Assembly (NCBI GenBank): GCA_000953695.1
Contig: LN554846.1
Location: forward strand, 186,001-250,000
DNA: 64,000 nucleotides
From: Aliivibrio wodanis
Lineage (GTDB): Bacteria > Pseudomonadota > Gammaproteobacteria > Enterobacterales > Vibrionaceae
Direction: 5' to 3'
Position numbers and translations under genes: made by a program. This document shows positions 46,269 through 53,379 of this stretch, piece after piece. A model generated the notes under the pieces. The model searched no databases and was not told where the DNA came from. It worked only from the letters and a program-made list of their open reading frames with translations. How positions within the stretch are numbered: the first letter of the stretch is position 1; each line of letters starts with the position of its first letter.

Positions 46269-47345
46269 ATGATTAATGTAACGAAAACTTACTTGCCATC
46301 GAAAGAAAAATATAAACAATATGTGGATAGAATCTATGATAGTGGATGGATGACCAACAATGGTCCTTTAGTTAATGAATTAGAGAAACGTTTAAAAGAA
46401 TATCTCGGTGTTAGAAACATAGTTTTAGTATCGAATGGAACTGTGGCTTTAGAAATAGCTTATAGAGCATTAAATATTACAGGTTATGCAATTACTACCC
46501 CTTTTAGTTTTGTTGCAACAACTAGTTCTCTAGTTACTAATGGAATTAGCCCTATATTTTGTGATATAGATGAATGTTCGCTTAATATGGATGTTAATAA
46601 AATTGAGGGGTGTATTACCCCTAATACCTCTGCAATTGTTCCAGTACATGTGTTTGGTAATTCTTGTGATGTAGAAAAGATAGATGATATTGCTAAAAAA
46701 CATAATTTGAAAGTTATATATGATGCTGCACATGCTTTTGATGTTAAATTCAAAGAACGAAGCATTTTAGAATATGGTGATATATCTACCCTTAGCTTTC
46801 ATGCAACTAAATTGTTTCACTCAATAGAGGGTGGGGCTTTAGTTTTCGATGATGATAAGTTAGCTGAGAAAATAAGATATTTAATTAATTTTGGAATTAA
46901 AGATAAAGAAAGTATTCCTGAGTTAGGCACGAATGCGAAAATGAATGAATTTGAAGCAGCTATGGGTTTATGTGTTTTAGATGATATCGAGGATATTAAA
47001 TCTTATAGAAAAAGAGTTTATAAGCAGTATTGTAGTGGTTTAAGTGGTTTGCTGAATTTACAAGAGATTAACGTAGATTCAGATGTGAATTATAGCTATT
47101 TTCCTGTTATTTTTGATACTGAAGAACAGTTACTTAGAGTAGAAGCTATACTGAATGAAAGAGATATCTTCCCACGAAGATATTTTTACCCATCATTAGA
47201 TACTCTTTATTATATTGAACCTCGACAAGTATGTTCTATATCTCGAAGTATAAGTAAAAGAATATTATGCTTACCTATATATCATGGGTTACCAGACGAG
47301 TCTGTACAAGAAATTATTAGTATAATTAGGTTGGAATTATCATGA
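46269..47345 (+). CDS. DegT/DnrJ/EryC1-family sugar aminotransferase
   Basis: A protein of 358 residues. It begins with NVTKTYLPSKEKYKQYVDRI, has NNGPLVNELEKRLKEYLGV, VSNGTVALEIAYRAL, FSFVATTSSLVTNGI, the PLP-binding Asp in IYDAAHAFDV and the Schiff-base Lys in SFHATKLFHSIEGGA. This is a complete PLP-dependent aminotransferase acting on a nucleotide-linked keto sugar. Its partner could be the RmlB product dTDP-4-keto-6-deoxyglucose, giving an amino-deoxy sugar such as viosamine or Fuc3N, but no epimerase or acetyltransferase partner is in view. Confidence 0.9.
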   Translation: MINVTKTYLPSKEKYKQYVDRIYDSGWMTNNGPLVNELEKRLKEYLGVRNIVLVSNGTVALEIAYRALNITGYAITTPFSFVATTSSLVTNGISPIFCDIDECSLNMDVNKIEGCITPNTSAIVPVHVFGNSCDVEKIDDIAKKHNLKVIYDAAHAFDVKFKERSILEYGDISTLSFHATKLFHSIEGGALVFDDDKLAEKIRYLINFGIKDKESIPELGTNAKMNEFEAAMGLCVLDDIEDIKSYRKRVYKQYCSGLSGLLNLQEINVDSDVNYSYFPVIFDTEEQLLRVEAILNERDIFPRRYFYPSLDTLYYIEPRQVCSISRSISKRILCLPIYHGLPDESVQEIISIIRLELS

Positions 47346-48202
47346 ATCGATTTTTTATTATTGGGAGCCCTCGTTCTGGAACAACATTGTTTCGATTGAT
47401 GTTAAATAAGCATAAGCAACTTATAGTTCCTCCTGAAGCTGGTTTTTTAACATGGTTGTATGATAGCTACAAAAACTATAATAGCGATATGTTAGAATGT
47501 TTTATTGATGAACTATCGGAAACGAAGAAGTTTGATAGTTGGAATATAGATACACAATCCCTGAAAATATATATAAAGAAATCAACGCCGGAAAATTATA
47601 AAGAACTTATTGATTTAGTATACAGATTTTATGCTAAAAGTGTTCTTATTAAGAACTTTACCATAATGGGTGATAAGAATAATTTTTTTCTAAATGAAAT
47701 AGAAAAAATAGATGAGATTTACCCAGATTGTAAATTTATCCACATTGTCAGGGATGGGCGAAGTGTTGCTGTATCGTATCAGGGACTTGCGAATAAAAAA
47801 TTAAACTCAAAGAATGCACCACAATTAAGTAATTGCATTCATGATATAGCTAAAGTGTGGAAAACAGACATTGCTAAAATTGAAACCTCCTTTAAAGCAA
47901 TAGATAAAGATAGAGTACTATGTATTCGATTTGAAGATTTGATACTGGAAACTGAAACTACTTTAGAGAAGGTCGTAGATTTTCTAGGTATTGAATACGA
48001 TAGTGAAATGTTAGATTACTACTTAACTACTGAAAGCGAAGGGCTTGAACCTAAAGAGTTCTTAGAGTGGAAAGAAAAAAATTCAAAACCTTTACTTCCT
48101 GAAGAGGCTTATAAATATAAATTGCTAAATGCTAATGATAGAGCCGTTTTTGAATCAATATGTAACGATGAATTAAAATTATTTTCTTATATCAATAATT
48201 AG
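47342..48202 (+). CDS. Sulfotransferase family protein
   Basis: A protein of 286 residues with the PAPS-binding FFIIGSPRSGTTLFRLMLNK at the N-terminus and a KFIHIVRDGRSVAVSYQGLA 3'-phosphate motif near residue 137, followed by a VLCIRFEDLILETE block. All are typical of the Sulfotransfer_1/3 family. It is coupled to the preceding gene by an ATGA overlap. Together with 43621-44700 and the 53380-55767 fusion it points to a sulfated glycan. Confidence 0.88.
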   Translation: MNRFFIIGSPRSGTTLFRLMLNKHKQLIVPPEAGFLTWLYDSYKNYNSDMLECFIDELSETKKFDSWNIDTQSLKIYIKKSTPENYKELIDLVYRFYAKSVLIKNFTIMGDKNNFFLNEIEKIDEIYPDCKFIHIVRDGRSVAVSYQGLANKKLNSKNAPQLSNCIHDIAKVWKTDIAKIETSFKAIDKDRVLCIRFEDLILETETTLEKVVDFLGIEYDSEMLDYYLTTESEGLEPKEFLEWKEKNSKPLLPEEAYKYKLLNANDRAVFESICNDELKLFSYINN

Positions 48203-48212
48203 AGACATTTCT

Positions 48213-49079
48213 ATGACAAAAATACTGGTATTAGGTGACTCACATGCTGAATGCTTATTAAGCCCTTTTTGGAAAAATAAACACAGAGAATTCACTTGGG
48301 AAACAACTATAGTTTATGGAGCAACGTTAAGTGGGCTTAGTAATCCTAACTCCAATACTATGTCTAGTGATATTTATTCAAAGGCATTAACAGATATTTC
48401 GTGTGATGCAATTGTAACTTTACTTGGGGAGGTTGATTGTGGTTTTGTTATCTGGTATTACGCTGAACGTGATAATATTGATGTGCACACTGCTGCAACA
48501 AAAGCGATAAAAAATTATAAGCAACTATTATTAAAGGCAAAAAATATAGCTCCTGTATTTGTTATTAGTGCACCGTTACCGACAATCGGAGATAATGACA
48601 AACATGGGGTAGTTGCGCAAAAACGTTCTAGTATTTCGGCAACACAAAAGCAGAGAACAGAATTAACTCAGTATTTTAATAAAGAAATCAATAAATTTTG
48701 CCTCGAAAATGATATTACTTTTATCGACCTCGATAGCTTTTCAATGGGTAAGGACGGTTTGGTTCATGCTTCATTAATAAATAAGAAAAAGAGTGACCAT
48801 CACTATGATAAGCATAAATACATGATGCTACTTAGTAAGTTTTTAATGCCTTATTTATTTTCGTATTTTGATGCTAATTCTGATACTAACTTTACCAACG
48901 AGCTGTTTTTGAAGGTAGGAGACAAGGAAATCAACTTATTTAGAGATGCTGCCGTGTTAGTTAAAGAGTTTGACATTAGCATTGCATACGGATTAATGAA
49001 GATTGCTAATAATCTTAGGCCGACAGGGCCCTTTATTAAAGAAAAACTTAATGAATATGAAAAATTGATTAATAAATAG
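48213..49079 (+). CDS. SGNH-hydrolase-like protein with C-terminal RPxGP module
   Basis: A protein of 288 residues. It starts MTKILVLGDSHAECLLSP (block I, GDSH with catalytic Ser), has a LLGEVDCGFVIWY block and a DHHYDKHKYMMLL region that may hold the catalytic Asp/His. The fold is probably an SGNH esterase or acyltransferase. The C-terminal 60 residues form a helical hairpin that ends NNLRPTGPFIKEKLNEYEKL. It is the last intact gene before the mobile-element zone. Acyl addition or removal on the polymer is an inference. Confidence 0.65.
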   Translation: MTKILVLGDSHAECLLSPFWKNKHREFTWETTIVYGATLSGLSNPNSNTMSSDIYSKALTDISCDAIVTLLGEVDCGFVIWYYAERDNIDVHTAATKAIKNYKQLLLKAKNIAPVFVISAPLPTIGDNDKHGVVAQKRSSISATQKQRTELTQYFNKEINKFCLENDITFIDLDSFSMGKDGLVHASLINKKKSDHHYDKHKYMMLLSKFLMPYLFSYFDANSDTNFTNELFLKVGDKEINLFRDAAVLVKEFDISIAYGLMKIANNLRPTGPFIKEKLNEYEKLINK

Positions 49080-49250
49080 GGTCATAATAAAATTAGGTTG
49101 TTTTGGGTGGTTTGATTTTGGTTTGAAGTAACTCGAAGTTGTTTTTTATCTTACGGTTAAATTTGTGCTTGGTTTACGCTTTCTATAATTGATAAATTGT
49201 AGGAGGTCTATGCCAAGGACGTTACGAATTGCACCTTTAGCATAGGTATG

Positions 49251-49320
49251 AGATTCGAGAGCGGATTTCGTCCTTCAAGAAGTGAGTAAGAGTAAGATGC
49301 TTTTCTCCACTCTCGAATCT
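49251..49320. repeat. 70-bp sequence with 11-bp perfect inverted ends
   Basis: AGATTCGAGAG at 49251-49261 is the exact reverse complement of CTCTCGAATCT at 49310-49320. It lies where the centre of the RAYT gene has been lost. It could be a very small inverted-repeat element or a deletion scar. No coding potential was seen. Confidence 0.65.
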
Positions 49321-49484
49321 AACTTTTTCAAAAATTAAGCATACCTTACTTATTTATCATTAGGCTTTACAAAGAACAAATATTTGTACATATCAAGCCT
49401 TATTTCAAGCCGTTTTACCTTATTATTAATAATAAAGTTACGTGATGTGACTAATACTGTGTCGTGAACACTTTATAGGTTTAT

Positions 49485-49524
49485 AGAGCATAAATAGAGC
49501 ATAAATAGAGCATAGAGCATAAAT
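49485..49524. repeat. AGAGCATAAAT tandem repeat at the RAYT remnant boundary
   Basis: Three full AGAGCATAAAT units and one shortened AGAGCAT unit run into AGGGTCAGAG. The same junction at 52365 carries a different amplified unit. Confidence 0.88.
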
Positions 49525-49746
49525 AGGGTCAGAGTAAAATAAAATTATTATCAAGTTATTACGTTAACTAAAGAAACGAGAGGTCAAGCAGAGACCGTTG
49601 CATTGGGTTTGGAAGGCGCTAAGTTGAACCTAGAAGATCCATGAACCATTTTTAATATTGATACTTTTCGACCTGGTTTACTTTTCTTCAACTTGATGAG
49701 TTAGGTTGTGGGTATCTAGGTAAGCGCTCAATGAACTAGTGATGCT

Positions 49747-51270
49747 TTACTCTGCATCACTCATTTCAACGAGCCACGGCATAAGATCCGACATATCATC
49801 AACTGGATCACGTTTAGGTAATTCCGTAAATAGATACTGGAAGTAATAATACGGGTTAATGTCATTGGCGCGGCACGTCATTACCAAGCTATACAAGTTA
49901 GCACTGGCCTTCGCTCCATCAACAGACGTTGAGAACATCCAGTTTTTTCTACCTGTGGTAAACGGCCTAATGTCTCTTTCTGTGACATTATTATCGATGC
50001 TGATATCACCATCCTCAAGATAGGTGAGTAATTTAGGCCATTGCTTTTGAGTGTAGGCGATAGCTTTACCTAATGCCCCTTTGGGTAAGACATTTTGAAC
50101 ATCAAGCCACGCTTTAAATTCACTCAATATTGGCTCAGCTTCCTGTTTTCTTATCTTCTGCCGTTCATTTGCGGATAATCCCTTTGCCTTTCTTTCTACG
50201 CCGTAAAGTTTGGCGATGAAGTTGAGGGCTTTTTCAGGTTTTCCCGCTTTTTTAGAGGGTGACGCTTTTTGTGCATCGGTGAACTTTCTACGAGCATGCG
50301 CCATACATGCTGCTTGTGTCACTGCATCTAATGTGTCGTATACGCTGTAGCCATCAGAGAGTAAGTACCCTGAGTAATCACCTAAAAAGTCTTTTGCACA
50401 CGTTGCTGCACGGCTTGGGTGATAATCATAGATAACAACAGGGGTTTTAATGAACTCACCACTACGGTAAACCCACATATAAGATTTGGTTTGCGCTTTT
50501 CTATCTTCTTCGCGTAGCACTTGTACTGTGGTTTCATCTGCGCAGATAAGCTTTTCATTAAGCAGCCTTGATTTCATCTCATCAATGACTGGTTTCACTT
50601 TATTACCCAACTGAACACACCAATTAGCAAGCGTCGCTCGGCTTATATCAATATCAGACCGATTTAGGATATCTACTTGGCGATACAGTGGCAGTGCATC
50701 TACGTATTTTGCTGTGACTACCGCCGCGAAAGCTCCTGCGCTTCCCATGCTTTTGGGGATCATACTAGCGGGCTTTGGTGCGGTGATAATTTTGGATTGG
50801 GTTTGCGTTTTTTCACATTGGCGACAAGCGTATTTAGTGCGTTCGTGGCGAATGACAGTGACCTTTTGAGGAATAATTTTAAGCTCTTCTGAGGTTTCAA
50901 CGCCACATTCATGCAATGGTTCATCACAACATTCACAATAAGGTGCATTGAGTTCATGCTTGTGTATCTCACGCTCAAGCTCTTTTGGTAGAGGCTTGCG
51001 ACCTGTTTTTTTCTTCTCATCATTCGATTTAGGGAGCGAGTTTTGCTGCTCAGCTTCATTGAAAGTACCTTTTGGTACTTTTTCACTTTGCGATGAGAAG
51101 CGCTTGGATTTATTTAGGTTTAATTGCTCAACCAAGAGTGCAACTTGAGTTTTTAATTCAGCGACTTCTTCTTGCTTGGCAACAAGCAGCTTCTCTTTGG
51201 CTTCATTTTGATTATGAAGCTCAAGTAGCATCGCTTTTAGTTGCTCAATATCATTAGGAAGATCGGTCAT
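49747..51270 (-). CDS. tnpC: IS66 transposase
   Basis: A protein of 507 residues. Coiled-coil N-terminus (leucine-zipper-like), a zinc-finger region CECCDEPLHECG...CRQCEKTQ, and the DDE catalytic core: first Asp in ICADETTVQVL, second in YLLSDGYSVYD, Glu in SIDNNVTERDIRPF. An IS66 C-terminal part follows. Full length, no stops. Confidence 0.97.
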   Translation of the reverse strand: MTDLPNDIEQLKAMLLELHNQNEAKEKLLVAKQEEVAELKTQVALLVEQLNLNKSKRFSSQSEKVPKGTFNEAEQQNSLPKSNDEKKKTGRKPLPKELEREIHKHELNAPYCECCDEPLHECGVETSEELKIIPQKVTVIRHERTKYACRQCEKTQTQSKIITAPKPASMIPKSMGSAGAFAAVVTAKYVDALPLYRQVDILNRSDIDISRATLANWCVQLGNKVKPVIDEMKSRLLNEKLICADETTVQVLREEDRKAQTKSYMWVYRSGEFIKTPVVIYDYHPSRAATCAKDFLGDYSGYLLSDGYSVYDTLDAVTQAACMAHARRKFTDAQKASPSKKAGKPEKALNFIAKLYGVERKAKGLSANERQKIRKQEAEPILSEFKAWLDVQNVLPKGALGKAIAYTQKQWPKLLTYLEDGDISIDNNVTERDIRPFTTGRKNWMFSTSVDGAKASANLYSLVMTCRANDINPYYYFQYLFTELPKRDPVDDMSDLMPWLVEMSDAE

Positions 51271-51355
51271 GCTTTAGCTCAAGGTTGTTTAATTACCCTA
51301 AGTGTGACATCGAAAAAGGATCGTTCAAGTCCAATTTGATGATCATTATCAGCGA

Positions 51356-51700
51356 TCACACTTCTAGGTTAAATAACGGCTTATGAGCTTTAGCATGATC
51401 TAAAGTCAGTCCAGATAAAAGCCAGTTGAGTTGTTGTCTGCTAATGTGGAGCGCACCATCAATATTGGGAGTTGGCCATTTGAACGTCCCTTTTTCTAAG
51501 CGACGATAATAAAGCCAAAAACCATTGGTATCCCAAAACAAGATCTTGAGTTTATCTCGATTGCGGTTACAAAAAATAAACCAGGCTTCACTGAATGGGT
51601 CCATTTCCAGCGTTTCGGCGACAATGAGTGATAAGCCATCAATGGATTTTCTCATGTCGGTGACGCCAACGACGAGGTAAACCTTTCCTGACTGTATCAT
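51356..51700 (-). CDS. tnpB: IS66 accessory protein TnpB
   Basis: A protein of 114 residues with VYLVVGVTDMRKSIDGLSLI, FIFCNRNRDKLKILFWDTNG and WPTPNIDGALHIS, all hallmarks of the IS66 Orf2 family. It is needed for transposition but its chemistry is unknown. Its start overlaps the end of tnpA. Confidence 0.97.
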   Translation of the reverse strand: MIQSGKVYLVVGVTDMRKSIDGLSLIVAETLEMDPFSEAWFIFCNRNRDKLKILFWDTNGFWLYYRRLEKGTFKWPTPNIDGALHISRQQLNWLLSGLTLDHAKAHKPLFNLEV

Positions 51701-51996
51701 TGCAATGCATCAACCCAATGTTTTATTTGTTTGGAATTAAGGTTTGCTGGTAACTCGGCACGAAGGCCATTATTACATGTCAGCACCACAATATTTGACG
51801 GCTCTTGTGTTGGCTCTGTCACGATAATGGGGTGAATTTTTGTTGTGACTTCTAACTCGCTGAGCTTCTTTGACCAGTAATAAAGGGTTTGGTAGCTTAT
51901 TTCATTATCAATACAAAATTGCTTGATAGATAGGTTACTCTCTTTCTGTTGATCTAAAATATTAGCCCAATGGTCGCGCTTACTTTGTTGATTCAT
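51697..51996 (-). CDS. tnpA: IS66 accessory protein TnpA
   Basis: A protein of 99 residues from ATG 51996, chosen because GGAGGTATT precedes it; 12 further in-frame codons lie upstream. It has a helix-turn-helix (WANILDQQKESNLSIKQFC, DNEISYQTLYYW) as in IS66 Orf1, likely binding the ends or acting as a regulator. Confidence 0.92.
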   Translation of the reverse strand: MNQQSKRDHWANILDQQKESNLSIKQFCIDNEISYQTLYYWSKKLSELEVTTKIHPIIVTEPTQEPSNIVVLTCNNGLRAELPANLNSKQIKHWVDALQ

Positions 51997-52311
51997 AATA
52001 CCTCCGATTAAAAAGATACTATGGCAAAGCATGCTTAATATTGATATGTGTGGTTAGTTAAGCGCTTACGTATCTAGAAGTATTTTGTGGGACTGGAGAT
52101 AACTGGTCATTTGCTAAACTCGAATCAGAAAATAGCGCTAAGGTCGTGCTAACCACAGAAAAGGATCCAGTGTCTGATTTGTGCAGTACAGGCTTATATT
52201 ACTTCAAAACATGTGCTGATTTTTTTTCTTATCAACAATAAACAATATATTAAAAAACCGGTATCGGAGTGGGCGAAAGGTGAATACAATACAATAAATA
52301 GGGTCCAATAT

Positions 52312-52365
52312 ACAATAAATACAATAAATACAATAAATACAATAAATACAATAAATACAATAAAT
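52312..52365. repeat. Six tandem ACAATAAAT units at the RAYT left boundary
   Basis: Six exact 9-bp copies, plus an isolated one at 52291-52299 followed by AGGGTCC. The array ends directly at AGGGTCAGAGTAAAATAAA, the conserved sequence that marks the start of the RAYT unit. Confidence 0.95.
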
Positions 52366-53225
52366 AGGGTCAGAGTAAAATAAAGTTGGGTGGTTTTGGA
52401 TGTGTTTTCAATTTGGTTTGAAGTGGCTCGAAGTTGTCTTTTAATTTTACTCTTAGATTCGTGGTTGGTTTACGCTTTCTATAATTGGTCAATTATAGGA
52501 GGGTTATGCCAAGGAAGCTACGGATTGCACCTATTGGTGTTGCTCAGCATGTTATACAGCGTGGCAATAATCGCCAAGTTTGTTTTTGTAATGATGAGGA
52601 TATGGCGGTCTACGTTGAATGGTTGAAGCAATATTCTGTCAAATTTAACGTTCATATTCATGCTTGGGTACTTATGACCAATCATGTGCACTTGTTGTGT
52701 ACACCGCAAAGTGCTAATGGCGTATCGTTAATGATGCAGTCTCTTGGGCGCATGTACGTTAGGTACTTTAATCATAGGTATAAGCGTACTGGCACTTTAT
52801 GGGAGGGACGATTTAAATCAGCACTTATTCAAAGTGATACCTATTTATTACAAGTATATCGCTATATTGAATTAAATCCTGTTCGTGCCAATATGGTGAA
52901 TGACCCTGCTGACTATTCTTGGTCGAGCTATCAGTGTAACGGGTTAGGGAAAATTAGCACCTTGCTTACACCTCATCCCGTGTACTTATCATTAGGTTTA
53001 TGCAAAGAACAAACGTTAGATGCGTATCAAGGTTTATTTCAAGAAGTTTTACCTTATGTATTAATAACTAAGTTACGTGATGTGACTAATGCAGGTTTAG
53101 CTCTGGGTAGTGAACGTTTTATTGAGCAGATAGAGAAGCTCACAGGTGAAAGTTATCGGCCAAAAGTTCGTGGTAGGCCTAGAGTAGAATAAATAGGGGC
53201 AGAGTAAATAAAGTTGAGTTGTTTT
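52366..53225 (+). mobile_element. RAYT element (REP-associated tyrosine transposase unit)
   Basis: The unit runs from AGGGTCAGAGTAAAATAAAG on the left through the transposase gene to AGGGGCAGAGTAAATAAAG on the right. The right motif is again followed by a degraded copy of the left flank (ATGTTTTCAATT..TTTTGAAGTGG). The motif and flank thus occur three times in 4 kb (49080, 52366, 53196). Exact ends cannot be set without empty-site comparison. Confidence 0.7.
52506..53192 (+). CDS. Y1/HUH transposase of the RAYT type
   Basis: A protein of 228 residues from ATG 52506, with a strong TAGGAGGG site; 7 further in-frame codons lie upstream. It shows PRKLRIAPIGVAQHVIQRGN, the HUH-type metal motif in HAWVLMTNHVHLLCTP, then GTLWEGRFKSALIQSDTYLL and a YIELNPVRA block with the catalytic Tyr region. 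RAYT proteins nick and move single-stranded palindromic (REP/BIME) DNA. Intact, so it may act in trans on the repeats around it. Confidence 0.93.
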   Translation: MPRKLRIAPIGVAQHVIQRGNNRQVCFCNDEDMAVYVEWLKQYSVKFNVHIHAWVLMTNHVHLLCTPQSANGVSLMMQSLGRMYVRYFNHRYKRTGTLWEGRFKSALIQSDTYLLQVYRYIELNPVRANMVNDPADYSWSSYQCNGLGKISTLLTPHPVYLSLGLCKEQTLDAYQGLFQEVLPYVLITKLRDVTNAGLALGSERFIEQIEKLTGESYRPKVRGRPRVE

Positions 53226-53379
53226 TGGGATGTTTTCAATTGATTTTGAAGTGGTTCGAAATTGACTTTTTATTTTTTGCATCTGTTTATTGTGTGTATT
53301 AGTACTTTACTTATACTACCCCTGTTTAATTAATCAGTATTAATATTTAACTAATAATATTTTTTTAGAACGGAACTAT
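53193..53379 (+). promoter_or_regulatory. RAYT-derived flank upstream of the methyltransferase fusion
   Basis: The first about 90 bp are a degraded third copy of the RAYT upstream flank. The remaining 90 bp are very AT-rich and end with AGAACGGAACT before the ATG at 53380. No clear promoter was identified, so the next gene may depend on read-through or on a promoter in this sequence. Confidence 0.4.

Larger units (their letters stand above)
49080..49545 (+). pseudogene. Decayed RAYT (Y1 transposase) copy
   Basis: The upstream flank and first codons (ATG at 49210, MPRTLRIAPL then stop) match the intact RAYT at 52506 closely, including the TAGGAGG site and the text before it. Nucleotides 49341-49452 match its 3' part (TTATCATTAGGCTTTACAAAGAACAAA and AAGTTACGTGATGTGACTAAT). 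The central HUH-coding part is missing and replaced by a 70-bp sequence with 11-bp inverted ends. The copy ends in AGAGCATAAAT repeats and AGGGTCAGAGTAAAATAAA. Confidence 0.85.
49720..52069 (-). mobile_element. IS66-family insertion sequence, 2350 bp
   Basis: The ends start GTAAGCGCTCAATGAAC (left) and GTAAGCGCTTAACTAAC (right, complement), the usual GTAAGCG of this family. It is flanked by an exact 8-bp duplication GTATCTAG at 49712-49719 and 52070-52077, the family's normal target length. All three genes tnpA, tnpB and tnpC are intact, so the copy may be active and the insertion recent. Confidence 0.96.
49546..52290 (+). pseudogene. Sugar nucleotidyltransferase remnant split by IS66
   Basis: Left of the IS66 element (49546-49719) the frame reads ITLTKETRGQAETVALGLEG and, past a TGA, TIFNIDTFRPG, followed by a frameshift to FLQLDELGCGYLEV. 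Right of the element (from 52070) it continues LEVFCGDNWSFAKLES, then VVLTTEKDPVSDLCSTGLYY and, after another shift, PVSEWAKGEYN. This text resembles capsule-type NTP-transferases. The 5' end is lost at the RAYT remnant and the 3' end at the second RAYT flank. It is dead: at least one stop, two frameshifts, one IS and both ends missing. Confidence 0.65.

Noticed and set aside
49080..49719. A tRNA or small RNA gene in the gap after 49079
   Set aside because: No cloverleaf or promoter-terminator pair was seen; the stretch is explained by the RAYT remnant, the 70-bp inverted repeat and the nucleotidyltransferase remnant.
50677..51257. Plus-strand frames across the IS66 transposase
   Set aside because: They are shadows of tnpC, which has all catalytic motifs in its frame.
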